Shown: piece after piece, positions 32,736 to 40,960 of the stretch
Layout: each line of letters opens with the position of its first letter
Position numbering within the stretch: the first letter of the stretch is position 1
Source: an uncultured bacterium
GTDB lineage: Bacteria; Planctomycetota; UBA1135; GCA-002686595
Reading direction: 5' to 3'
Length of the DNA: 50,751 nucleotides
Assembly (NCBI GenBank): GCA_905480285.1
Contig: CAJQPT010000141.1
Coordinates: forward strand, 1-50,751
Notes under the pieces: generated by a model
Seen by the model: only the letters and a program-made list of their open reading frames with translations
Database searches by the model: none
Told to the model about the DNA's origin: nothing
Program-made: the position numbers and the translations under genes

Positions 32736-33651
32736 GGCCGAAGGGTACTATCGCTTCAACGTGGAAGGGCCCCCTCGACCCCAGCAGCCGACGAATCCTC
32801 GGCCGACCCCGAGGCTCACCGTGGAGGATCACTCGCGGGATGCCGCGGGTCTGACGTACGTCTACCCGGTCGTCTCCCGTCGCTCTGGCGGTGTCTCGGT
32901 GGGGATCAACCTGAACCCAAACAACGCGTGCAACTGGGCCTGCGCCTATTGCCAGGTGGAGGGGTTGGTGCGAGGGGCCGCACCGGCCATCGACCTCGAA
33001 CAGCTGAGCACCGAGCTCGCCTGCTTCCTCGACCTCGCCAGCACCGACGCCTGGATGGAGGTGCACGCGCCCGACGGGGCCCGCAAGATCACGGACATCG
33101 CCATCTCAGGAAACGGAGAGCCCACCACCTGCGACCAGTTCGCAGAGGTCCTCGAGCGCGTGATCGAGGTCCGCGGCGAGCGAGGGCTCGAGGTCCCGAC
33201 GGTCCTGATCACCAACGGCTCCCGGGTCCATACGGACGGGGTCCAGGCCGGTCTGCGCGCCATGGCGAGAGCCCAGGGCCAGGTCTGGTTCAAGCTGGAC
33301 CGCGTCACCGCAGCAGGGCGCCTGGAGGTCAACCGAATCCAGGGTGGAGCGGACCGCGCTGCAGATCAGCTCGCGCTCGCGGCATCATGCTGCCCGACCC
33401 GCGTCCAGACCTGCATGTTCACCGTCGACGGTCAGCCCCCGGACGAGGACGAACTGGAAGCCTACCTGGAGTTCCTTCGAGGCCAGGTCCGAGCCGGGAC
33501 CTCCCTCGAGGGCGTCACGCTCTACGGGCTCGCCCGGCCCTCGATGCAGCCTGGCGCCGAGCGTCTCGGCCGGGTCGACGCCGCGTGGCTCGAGACCTTC
33601 GCTGAGCGTGTCCGTGTGGCGACCGGCCTGCCCGTGGCGGCCCACCCGTGA
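32734..33651 (+). CDS. Radical SAM protein A (COG0731-like), tandem paralogue
   Basis: 305 residues from the ATG at 32734. After a Pro-rich start, VYPVVSRRSGGVSVGINLNP leads into the [4Fe-4S]/SAM cluster motif C66-x3-C70-x2-C73 in NACNWACAYCQVEG. Then ITDIAISGNGEPTTCDQF (SAM-contacting GNGEPT), TVLITNGSRVH, VWFKLDRV, and VTLYGLARPSMQPGAE near the C-terminus. The SGNGEPT motif and spacing resemble the TYW1/COG0731 radical SAM branch, without the flavodoxin domain. The stop overlaps the next radical SAM gene by 4 nt. The paralogue is collinear with it, so the two are a duplication. Substrate unknown; modification of tRNA or a small molecule is possible. Confidence 0.88.
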   Translation: MAEGYYRFNVEGPPRPQQPTNPRPTPRLTVEDHSRDAAGLTYVYPVVSRRSGGVSVGINLNPNNACNWACAYCQVEGLVRGAAPAIDLEQLSTELACFLDLASTDAWMEVHAPDGARKITDIAISGNGEPTTCDQFAEVLERVIEVRGERGLEVPTVLITNGSRVHTDGVQAGLRAMARAQGQVWFKLDRVTAAGRLEVNRIQGGADRAADQLALAASCCPTRVQTCMFTVDGQPPDEDELEAYLEFLRGQVRAGTSLEGVTLYGLARPSMQPGAERLGRVDAAWLETFAERVRVATGLPVAAHP

Positions 33652-34529
33652 GCGCGCCCCTGGACCCAGGCTCGGAGCGGCGACGGCTCACGGCAGGGGA
33701 CCACCGCCGGGATGGCGCGCAGCGGAGCATGGTCTACCCGGTCATGTCGCGGCGCGCCGGAGGGCTCAGCGTCGGGGTGAACCTGAACCTCGGCCAGGAG
33801 TGCAACTGGGCCTGCGCCTACTGCGAGGTCGAGGGGCTCGTCCGCGGCACCCCGTCCGCCATTGACCTGCAGCAACTCGAACGCGAACTGGACGAGGTCC
33901 TGAGCGAGGCCGCCTCCGGCCGCTGGACCGTCGAGGCCGATGGCGAGCGCGGCGGCGCTGCCATCAAGGACATCTCCATCGCCGGCGACGGAGAACCAAC
34001 GCTCGCTCCACAGTTCGCAGAAGCGGTGGAGATCTGCGCGCGGCTGCGGGAGCGCCACGGGCTCGGAGATTCCGCAAAGCTGGTGACCATCACCAACGGG
34101 AGCCGCCTCCACGTCCCCGCGGTCGAGGCAGGTGTCCGCGGCCTCGGCGGCGCCGGAGGCGAGCTCTGGTTCAAGCTCGACGGCGGAGATCCGGCGGCCC
34201 GGGAGAGGGTCAACGCCGTCGCCAGCCCCGACAACCGGGTGGAGGCCAACCTTGTCCTCGCCGCGTCCGCCTGCACCACTTGGGTCCAGTGCATGGCGCT
34301 GTCGATGGACGGAGAGGAGCCGAGCGATGACGAGATTGACGGCCGCGTTGAGCTCATCGAGAGGGCCTGCGCCGCCGGAGCCCGGCCCGCGGGGGTGGTC
34401 ATCTACGGGCTCGCCCGGCCATCTCAACAGCCCCAGGCCCACCGACTCGAGCCCCTCTCCGGGCCCCGGCTGAGGTCCATCGCCGCCCGCTTCGAGCGCC
34501 TGCACCTGCCGCTTCGCGTCTTCGAGTGA
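33648..34529 (+). CDS. Radical SAM protein B (COG0731-like), tandem paralogue
   Basis: 293 residues from the GTG at 33648, overlapping the stop of protein A (GTGA). Cluster cysteines C52, C56, C59 in ECNWACAYCEVEG. Collinear blocks with protein A: YPVMSRRAGGLSVGVNLN, EVEGLVRGTPSAIDLQQLEREL, ISIAGDGEPTLAPQF, VTITNGSRLHVP, LWFKLDGGDPAARERVN, VVIYGLARPSQQPQA. So both copies retain full cluster and SAM motifs and neither is a decaying duplicate. A heterodimer or two sequential steps on related substrates is the natural inference. The stop overlaps the ankyrin gene start by 4 nt. Confidence 0.88.
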   Translation: MSAPLDPGSERRRLTAGDHRRDGAQRSMVYPVMSRRAGGLSVGVNLNLGQECNWACAYCEVEGLVRGTPSAIDLQQLERELDEVLSEAASGRWTVEADGERGGAAIKDISIAGDGEPTLAPQFAEAVEICARLRERHGLGDSAKLVTITNGSRLHVPAVEAGVRGLGGAGGELWFKLDGGDPAARERVNAVASPDNRVEANLVLAASACTTWVQCMALSMDGEEPSDDEIDGRVELIERACAAGARPAGVVIYGLARPSQQPQAHRLEPLSGPRLRSIAARFERLHLPLRVFE

Positions 34530-35203
34530 TTAGGATGGACGGCATGACCTCCTCCTCAGAATCCCAGGCGGCGGCGACCCGGCCAGCCACCCCGCCGGCG
34601 ACCATCGATGAGCTCCGCCGCGCCGTGCGGCGCGGGGACCTTGAGGTGGCGAGGACGTTGCTGGAGGTCGACCCCTCCCTGGGCCGGGCCGACTCGGCGG
34701 GCGGTGGCTCTCTGCTGCTCGAGGCCATCGAACGCGAGCACGATGAGGTCGCCGACCTCTTCCTCGGGACTCGCGCGCGCACGGGGGGCGAGGACCTTGA
34801 CCTCCACGAGGCCTGTGCGCTGGGCCGGCCGGCTGCCGTCCGCCGCGCCATCACGGATGACGCGCTCGCGGGTGAGACCGCCGGCCCCGCCGGCTTCCTC
34901 CCGCTTCACCGAGCCGCCTTCCGTGGCGACGCAGACAGCGTCATGCTCCTCCTCGAGACCGGCGCCGACGCGAGCGCGAGGTCGGAGAACGCCGCGCGGC
35001 TGACCCCGCTCCACAGCGCCGTGGCCGGCCACGGCCGCGCGCGACCCCAGAGTGAACACGCCGCGGTCATCCGCGCGCTCCTCGCCGGGGGCGCCGACCC
35101 GCTGGCGGAGATGGACGGCGGGTGGACCCCGCTCGCCGCGGCCACGCAAGCCGGCGCCGCGGAGTTGATCGAAGCGCTCGGCGGCGCGCCCGCGGGCGCG
35201 TGA
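34526..35203 (+). CDS. Ankyrin-repeat protein
   Basis: 225 residues if the GTG at 34526 (GTGA overlap with the radical SAM stop) is used; ATGs at 34535 and 34544 are alternatives, the latter with a weak AGGA box upstream. Four or five ankyrin-type repeats: ELRRAVRRGDLEVARTLLEVDPSLG, LLEAIEREHDEVADLFLG, LHEACALGRPAAVRRAI, LPLHRAAFRGDADSVMLLLETGADAS, TPLHSAVAGHGR...ALLAGGADPL, TPLAAATQAGAAELIEALG. No signal peptide. Ankyrin proteins mediate protein-protein contacts, so it may scaffold or regulate the radical SAM pair, but that rests only on operon position. Confidence 0.82.
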   Translation: MIRMDGMTSSSESQAAATRPATPPATIDELRRAVRRGDLEVARTLLEVDPSLGRADSAGGGSLLLEAIEREHDEVADLFLGTRARTGGEDLDLHEACALGRPAAVRRAITDDALAGETAGPAGFLPLHRAAFRGDADSVMLLLETGADASARSENAARLTPLHSAVAGHGRARPQSEHAAVIRALLAGGADPLAEMDGGWTPLAAATQAGAAELIEALGGAPAGA

Positions 35204-35207
35204 TGCC

Positions 35208-36152
35208 TTGACCGACGAGCCCCAAGGGCACCCGCTCGACGGCGTGTGGGTCACGCTCGCGCCAGGCCATGACCTCTGCCGTGCCCAGGTCGCCGAGGCC
35301 GAGCGCGTCGGTGTCAGGGGACTCATCGCCGCCCACGCCGACCTTCGTGGAGACGCGCTCACCGGGCGTGGCGCTGAAGATTCAGGCGCGACCTCGGGGA
35401 CCGAGCGCGAGGCGGAGCACGCCGCACCCCCGGGCCTGGAATCGCTCACGCTCCCCCTGCGCGTGGACCTCGACCCGGTGCAGCTGCGGACCCGCGGACC
35501 GGCGCTCCTCACGGACCTCCACGCACTTGGCCCGGACCTGGTGGGACTCCCCCTGGGCTCCACTGGGCCCACCGAGCTCCACAGCTGCCTGCGCCTCGCC
35601 GAGGCCATGGGGATCGAGCTGGTGCTCCTGCTCCATGACCCCCTCCAGGCTCCGCTGGCCATCGCCCTCGCGCATCAGTCCGAGCAGGTCGTGGGCTTCA
35701 GCGTCTCCCGCCACGACGAGGACGCCTTCGAGCTCCTCGCCGGGCGAGAGGATCTCGGGATCCTCACGGCAGCCCCTGAGTTCGCGAGCGCCTTTCGGGG
35801 TGGCGCGGGGGGCCTCGAGGGCTTCCCCGCGTCTCTCTCTCCCGGCGCGGCCGTCTGGCTCATGGGGCTCTGCCATGAGGACGTGGAAGCTGCCCTCGTG
35901 CTGGAGCGCCGGCTGCTGCGGTTCATGGAGGGGCATCTGCGCCCCGCCCTCCGGCGGCTGGAGGCCAGCGACGCCGCGGGGCCACCGGGGGTACTGGAAC
36001 GAACGCTGCACGCCGCGGTCGGCGGGTGGGCTCCGTCCGGTCTCGGCGGAGGGACCCATCATCCGGCCCAATTGGGAGGCGGCGTGGATCCGCTGCCACT
36101 GCGGAGCCGGCTCCTCCACGAGATCCCGGAGCTGGAGCGGTTCATCAACTGA
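35208..36152 (+). CDS. Degenerate DapA-like TIM-barrel protein
   Basis: 314 residues from the TTG at 35208, 4 nt after the ankyrin gene stop; no ATG or GTG is better placed. The middle (GPDLVGLPLGSTGPTELHSCLRLAEAMGIELVLLLHDPL, then QSEQVVGFSVSRHDEDAFELLAGREDLGILTAAPEF) has the rhythm of dihydrodipicolinate-synthase family barrels. However the Schiff-base Lys position reads FSVS, the YNxP tyrosine is absent and no GTTGE motif is visible. It is thus either a non-catalytic relative or a different barrel. A low-complexity insertion (GRGAEDSGATSGTEREAEH) follows the first strands. Fourth gene of the radical SAM operon. Confidence 0.6.
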   Translation: MTDEPQGHPLDGVWVTLAPGHDLCRAQVAEAERVGVRGLIAAHADLRGDALTGRGAEDSGATSGTEREAEHAAPPGLESLTLPLRVDLDPVQLRTRGPALLTDLHALGPDLVGLPLGSTGPTELHSCLRLAEAMGIELVLLLHDPLQAPLAIALAHQSEQVVGFSVSRHDEDAFELLAGREDLGILTAAPEFASAFRGGAGGLEGFPASLSPGAAVWLMGLCHEDVEAALVLERRLLRFMEGHLRPALRRLEASDAAGPPGVLERTLHAAVGGWAPSGLGGGTHHPAQLGGGVDPLPLRSRLLHEIPELERFIN

Positions 36153-36270
36153 TGGGCTGAATCTCGCACCAGGCCCCGTCCTATGAAGGGCTGATGCGGC
36201 CCAGGACCCGGGCGGGAGGCTCGACCCACGCCCCCGGCCCCGTCAAACTCTTGCGGCCTCCCACGATCCC

Positions 36271-37056
36271 ATGCTCGCTCCGCTGCGCCTCACCCTGCTG
36301 GTCCTCGCTACGATCCCGCTGATCGTGTGCTGGCTCATGGCGGTGCCGCTGATGCTCCTGGTGCCCGCGACCGAGAGCGTCCTTCAGCCCATGCTCGTGG
36401 GGACCTGGGCACGGGTGACCCTCTGGATCATGGGCGTGCGCGTCACCGTTGTCGGCGAGCCGCCGTCCGGGGGCTTCTTCCTCGTGGCGAATCACCTCTC
36501 CTACATCGACATCCCGGTCCTGCTGGGCCGGCTCAACGGCCGCTTTCTCGCGAAGTCCGAGATCGCGTCGTGGCCCGTCATGGGCTTTCTCGCCCGGGCC
36601 ACCGGAACGCTCTTCATCGACCGGAGCCGCAAGCGCGACCTGACCCGCGCCATCGAGGAGATCACCTCCCTGCTGGAGCGCGGCCCTGGGGTGATCGTCT
36701 TCCCCGAGGCCACGAGCACCGACGGTGCTGAGCTGCGCGAATTCAAGCCGTCGCTCTTCGAGGTCCCCTCCCGCCTCGGCATCGACGTGCGCTGCGCCGC
36801 GCTCCACTACGCCAACCCACCCGGGGAACCGCCGGCCTGGGAGACGGTGTGCTGGTGGGGTGACGCCGACTTCGCGCCTCACTTCTGGGACTTCTTGAAG
36901 CTGCGCCGGACGGACGCCACGGTGACGTTCTCACCAGACGCCGTGAGCCACCAGGGCGCCGAAGGACCCCTCGGCCGCAAGGCCCTCGCCGAGAGCTCTC
37001 GAGCCGCCATCACGTCCATCTTCACGCCCTCCCGCCCCGCCGCCGAGCGCGCCTGA
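36271..37056 (+). CDS. plsC: 1-acyl-sn-glycerol-3-phosphate acyltransferase (PlsC family)
   Basis: 261 residues. N-terminal membrane segment(s) over about 5-35 (LTLLVLATIPLIVCWLMAVPLMLLV). Catalytic HX4D as NHLSYID, then LAKSEIASWPVMGFLARATGTLFIDRS, and FPEATSTDG (EGTS-type motif as EATS), followed by FKPSLFE. These mark an LPLAT/PlsC-type lysophospholipid acyltransferase acting at the inner membrane. The gene could make phosphatidate or acylate another lyso-lipid, as OlsA does in ornithine lipid synthesis; an OlsB-like gene 4 kb downstream makes that worth testing. No RBS visible. Start ATG 36271. Confidence 0.9.
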   Translation: MLAPLRLTLLVLATIPLIVCWLMAVPLMLLVPATESVLQPMLVGTWARVTLWIMGVRVTVVGEPPSGGFFLVANHLSYIDIPVLLGRLNGRFLAKSEIASWPVMGFLARATGTLFIDRSRKRDLTRAIEEITSLLERGPGVIVFPEATSTDGAELREFKPSLFEVPSRLGIDVRCAALHYANPPGEPPAWETVCWWGDADFAPHFWDFLKLRRTDATVTFSPDAVSHQGAEGPLGRKALAESSRAAITSIFTPSRPAAERA

Positions 37057-37116
37057 CCCCCGGCCAATGCCCACGACCTGCCCCCTGCTCGACGGAGATC
37101 CCTTGGCGCCAGAGCT

Positions 37117-38139
37117 GTGTGCACGCTGACCTGGATGCACCGCGCGGACGGGGACCTCGGCGGCATGGCGGACGAGGATCCGCGTCCCCCGTTCCGCGGG
37201 GATCCGGTGGCCGGCTACCGGCTCTGGTTCAATCGAGATGAGCTGCGCTCGCGCGGCCCCGAAGTCCCGCCGCGCGTCGAGCAAACACCTGAGGGAATGC
37301 GCTACATCGCGCCTTCCGACTCCGACGCTGGAGGGACCTGGATCGCCGTCAACGAGCTCGGGATCACGGTCTGCCTGCTCAACGGCTATCGCGCCCCACA
37401 GTCCCCAGAGACTGAATCCACAAAGTCTGAATCCACGAGGTCTGACTCCACAGAGTCTGAGCCGCTGGACACTGCGGCGAAGGACTCTGCGGCGAAGGAC
37501 TCTGCGGCGGAGGACTCTGCGGCGGAGGACTCTGCGCTAGAGGACTCTGCGCTAGAGGATTCTGCGCTAGAGGATTCTGCGGCGGAGAATTCCGAGGCGC
37601 AGGGCCGCGCGCGGTGGACGAGCCGCGGGCACCTCGTCCGCGAGCTCGCTGGCGTACGCAGCCACGCCGAGGTCTGGCGGCAAATGGCCCCCGGTCAACT
37701 CGCTCGCTATCGCCCCCTCGTCCTCGCCGTCCTGGTCCCTGACCGACCTGCGCTGATCGTGCGGTGGGACGGTAGGGACGCCGTCCTGGACCCCAGGGGC
37801 GAGCTGCAGCTGCCGGTCATCTCCTCCAGCCACGAGCAGTCCGAGGTGGACCGGCGTCGGCGGCAGCGCTTCCATGACATGGTGCGCACGGACCCCAGTA
37901 GCGGTCAGCCGATCCACGCCGCAGAGCTAGAGGCCTTTCAGTCCTGGGCGCCGGAGGCCGGCGCCGACGCCTACAGCCCCTCCATGTCGCGCCCCGACGC
38001 CGGGACCCGCAGCCAGTGCATGGTCGTGGTGAGCCCTGAGGAGGTCCGGCTCCGCTACACCGCTGGCCCCCCCCACTCAACCCAGCCGGGCCCGAGCGTC
38101 CGGCTCCCCCGCCGGATGAAACCGCGGAGCCGCCGATGA
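37117..38139 (+). CDS. NRDE (TANGO2-like) family protein with repeat insertion
   Basis: 340 residues from the GTG at 37117, which gives the family N-terminus MCTLTW; in NRDE proteins Cys2 is the predicted Ntn-type nucleophile. The signature FNRDE follows at about residue 38, then GGTWIAVNELGITVCLLN. At residues 99-163 a run of about 13 pentapeptides (TESTK, SESTR, AAKDS-like, ALEDS-like) interrupts the domain; it is encoded by a 15-bp DNA repeat. The domain then resumes (GHLVRELAGVRSHAEVW, FHDMVRTDP). Family function is poorly known (TANGO2 is linked to lipid and heme handling). The stop overlaps the fusion gene start by 4 nt (ATGA). Confidence 0.85.
   Translation: MCTLTWMHRADGDLGGMADEDPRPPFRGDPVAGYRLWFNRDELRSRGPEVPPRVEQTPEGMRYIAPSDSDAGGTWIAVNELGITVCLLNGYRAPQSPETESTKSESTRSDSTESEPLDTAAKDSAAKDSAAEDSAAEDSALEDSALEDSALEDSAAENSEAQGRARWTSRGHLVRELAGVRSHAEVWRQMAPGQLARYRPLVLAVLVPDRPALIVRWDGRDAVLDPRGELQLPVISSSHEQSEVDRRRRQRFHDMVRTDPSSGQPIHAAELEAFQSWAPEAGADAYSPSMSRPDAGTRSQCMVVVSPEEVRLRYTAGPPHSTQPGPSVRLPRRMKPRSRR
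37411..37605. repeat. 15-bp tandem repeat, 13 in-frame units, in the NRDE gene
   Basis: In frame from codon 99. The first four units are variants of tctgaatccacaaag, the rest variants of tctgcggcggaggac / tctgcgctagaggac, with neighbouring copies nearly identical at DNA level. Highly acidic product. Confidence 0.92.
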
Positions 38140-40907
38140 CCACGGCTCCCCACGGCTCCGACCAGCCCGGCACCTCCAGCCGCGCGCGGCCCATGCTCCG
38201 ACGCCCCCTCTGGCGACTGGGTCTGGCCTACGGTGCCCTGCTGGTCGCCTCATGGGTCGTCATGCTCCAGCCGGCACCCCCCGCGTCCCCCGGGAGCATG
38301 GGGCGAGCCGCCCGCGAGCTCCCCACCTTCAGCGACGACGGCGTGCCGCTCGCCTCAGCGGCCGGAGCCAGCCCCGCCCCGGCCGCCCCCGCCGCCCCGG
38401 CCGCCCCGACCGCCCCGACCGCCCCGGCCGCCACGACCGCCACCGTCGCCTACCTCGACACCGCCGCGAGTCCCGACCTCGGCACCGACAGCCAAACCGA
38501 GGGTGGCGACGGCCCCCCTCTTGTGCTGTTCCACGGGAGCCCGGGGAGCGCTGGCGACTTCGTGCGCCTGCTCCCGGACCTCTCTGCCGCTCGGCGCCTG
38601 ATCGTGCCTGACCTCCCGGGCTTTGGAGCGTCCGAGCGTGACGTCCCGAGCTACTCCGCGAGGGCTCACGCGGCGTACGCAGCCGCCCTGCTGGATGATC
38701 TCGGCGTGGACCGCGCCCACGTGCTTGGGTTCAGCATGGGCGGCGCCGTGGCCCTCGAGCTCGCGGCCGTGGCGCCCGAGCGCGTCCTCTCCGTGACGAT
38801 GCTGGCGTCCATCGGCGTCGAGGAACTCGAGCTCCTCGGGGACCACACCCTGAACCATGGACTGCACGGACTCCAGCTCGCCGCGCTCCAGGCCGCGCGC
38901 TGGCTGCTCCCCCACTTCGGCGCCCTGGACCAGGGCATGCTGACGCGGCAGTACGCCCGCAACTTCTTCGACACCGACCAGCGCCGCCTGCGTCCGATCC
39001 TCGAGGAGCTCGCGCTACCCACCCTGATCATCCACGGCGAGGACGACTTCCTGGTCCCCGTGGCGGCGGCCCAGGAGCACGCCAGGATCGTCCCCCAGGC
39101 TGAGCTCTCCGTGGCGGCCTCGCCCCGCGGGCACTTCATTCCCTGGACCGAGCCCCGCTGGATCGCCGGCCTTGTGGCGGACTTCCTGGCAAGGGTGGAT
39201 CGCGGAGAGGGGCGCACTCGGGCGCGCGCGACACCCGAGCGGGTCGAGCGCTCCGCGGCGGCGTTCGACCCCTCCGGAGTGCCGCCCTTCGAGGGCCCCG
39301 CGTGGCTGGCGGTGCTCCTTCTCCTGGCCCTGGGCACCCTCGTGTCCGAGGACCTCTCCTGCATCGCCGCTGGCCTCCTGGTCGCCGACGGGAGGCTCGG
39401 TTTCGTCGCCGCCGCAGGGGCCTGCTTCGTGGGCATCTTCGTCGGGGACCTCGCCCTGTTCGCCCTGGGCCGACTGCTAGGACGCCCCGCCCTCGCCGCC
39501 CGGCCCATGCGCTGGATCGTCACCGAGTCCGCGGTGGAGCGCGCCAGCCGATGGTTCGAGCGGAAGGGCATCGCGGTCATCTTCCTCTCTCGCTTCACCC
39601 CTGGCCTCAGGCTCCCGACCTATGTGGCGGCGGGCCTGCTGCGCACCCCGCTCGGCACGTTCGCGGGCTTCTTCGCCCTGGCTGGCCTCATCTGGACGCC
39701 GCTCCTGGTCGGAGTCGCAGCCTCCGCTGGAGAGGCTCTCGCCGAGCGGCTGGGCTCCCTTGGCGCCGCTGAGTTGCCCTGGGTGCTGGGGCTCGTCGTG
39801 CTGCTCATGCAGCTCTATCGGCTCCTGCCGCTCACCCTGACCCACACGGGTCGGCGCCGGCTCCGGGGACGTTGGGTCCGGCTCACGCGATGGGAATTCT
39901 GGCCCCCTCTCCTCACCTATCCCCCCGTCCTGCTGTGGATCCTCTGGCTCGCCCTCCGGCACCGGTCGCTGTCCGTGGTCACCGCCGCGAACCCGGGCAT
40001 ACCGGCCAGCGGCGTGGTCGGGGAGTCAAAGTCGCTCATCCTCGACGCCCTTGACCCCGACTCGCCGGAGATCGCGGGGCACACCCTGCTGTCGGCGGCA
40101 GCCTCCCCGGCAGCCCGCGAGCAGGCCGCGACCCGTTTCATGGAGCGCTTCGGCGCGGACTTCCCGGTGATCGTGAAGCCCGACGCCGGCCAACGCGGCT
40201 CGGGAGTTCGCATGGCGCCGGACGCCGAGACCCTGCTGAGGTGGGCCCGGGAGGTCCGGCATGACGCCATCATCCAGGAGCGGATTGACGGGCCCGAGTT
40301 CGGGATCTTCTACGCGCACGAACCGGGCGCTGCGGAGGGCGACGTGCTCGGCGTCACGATCAAGCTCTTGCCGACGGTGGAGGGCGACGGTCAGCGCACC
40401 GTCGAGGCGCTGCTCCTGGAGGACGACCGGGCCTGCGCGATGCACGGCGCCTACATGGACGAGCTGGGCGCACGCGCGGAAGACGTCCCCGGCGCGGGCG
40501 TGCAGGTGCCCCTGGTCAAGGTCGGCACCCACTCCCGAGGCGCCATCTTCCTGGACGGCGAACACCTGATCACTCCGGCGCTTCGCGAGGCCATGAATCG
40601 AATCGCAGCGCGCTTCGATGGCTTCCACCTTGGCCGCTTTGACGTGCGCGCCCCGTCCGCTGAAGCCCTCGCGCGCGGCGAGGGGCTCGGCGTGATCGAG
40701 CTGAACGGGCTGACCTCCGAGCCGACCGAGATCTATGACCCGGCCATGCCCCTTCGAAGCGCGTACCGCAAGCTCTTCGACCAGTGGCGCCTGGCCTTCG
40801 AGATCGGCGCGGCCAACGTCGCGCGAGGCGCGACCACGACCTCGCTCCCGAGCATTCTGCGCGAATGGGTCCGCTACCAGCGAGCCCAGCGGACCCACAC
40901 CACGTGA
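38136..40907 (+). CDS. Three-domain fusion: alpha/beta-hydrolase + DedA/VTT membrane domain + ATP-grasp ligase
   Basis: 923 residues. Membrane anchor about 27-45, then an APAAP-rich linker. Alpha/beta-hydrolase (about 125-355): nucleophile S200 in GFSMGGA, Asp303/304 in HGEDDFLVP, His333 in RGHFIPW, so the triad is intact. DedA/VTT domain (about 385-570), several membrane segments and the family motif SRFTPGLRLPTYVAAGLL. C-terminal ATP-grasp region (about 615-905): GVVGESKSLIL, PVIVKPDAGQRGSGV (681-691 as the ATP-binding core), and VIELNGLTSEPTEIYD as the metal-binding end. I infer lipid remodelling with an amino-acid or peptide ligation step; DedA domains are known lipid transporters. It is coupled to the NRDE gene, and an OlsB-like gene follows after 53 bp. 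Confidence 0.88.
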   Translation: MTTAPHGSDQPGTSSRARPMLRRPLWRLGLAYGALLVASWVVMLQPAPPASPGSMGRAARELPTFSDDGVPLASAAGASPAPAAPAAPAAPTAPTAPAATTATVAYLDTAASPDLGTDSQTEGGDGPPLVLFHGSPGSAGDFVRLLPDLSAARRLIVPDLPGFGASERDVPSYSARAHAAYAAALLDDLGVDRAHVLGFSMGGAVALELAAVAPERVLSVTMLASIGVEELELLGDHTLNHGLHGLQLAALQAARWLLPHFGALDQGMLTRQYARNFFDTDQRRLRPILEELALPTLIIHGEDDFLVPVAAAQEHARIVPQAELSVAASPRGHFIPWTEPRWIAGLVADFLARVDRGEGRTRARATPERVERSAAAFDPSGVPPFEGPAWLAVLLLLALGTLVSEDLSCIAAGLLVADGRLGFVAAAGACFVGIFVGDLALFALGRLLGRPALAARPMRWIVTESAVERASRWFERKGIAVIFLSRFTPGLRLPTYVAAGLLRTPLGTFAGFFALAGLIWTPLLVGVAASAGEALAERLGSLGAAELPWVLGLVVLLMQLYRLLPLTLTHTGRRRLRGRWVRLTRWEFWPPLLTYPPVLLWILWLALRHRSLSVVTAANPGIPASGVVGESKSLILDALDPDSPEIAGHTLLSAAASPAAREQAATRFMERFGADFPVIVKPDAGQRGSGVRMAPDAETLLRWAREVRHDAIIQERIDGPEFGIFYAHEPGAAEGDVLGVTIKLLPTVEGDGQRTVEALLLEDDRACAMHGAYMDELGARAEDVPGAGVQVPLVKVGTHSRGAIFLDGEHLITPALREAMNRIAARFDGFHLGRFDVRAPSAEALARGEGLGVIELNGLTSEPTEIYDPAMPLRSAYRKLFDQWRLAFEIGAANVARGATTTSLPSILREWVRYQRAQRTHTT

Positions 40908-40960
40908 CCCATCTTCAACGATGGTGTATTTTCGCCCCCGCGAATCCTCACGATCGCTTG

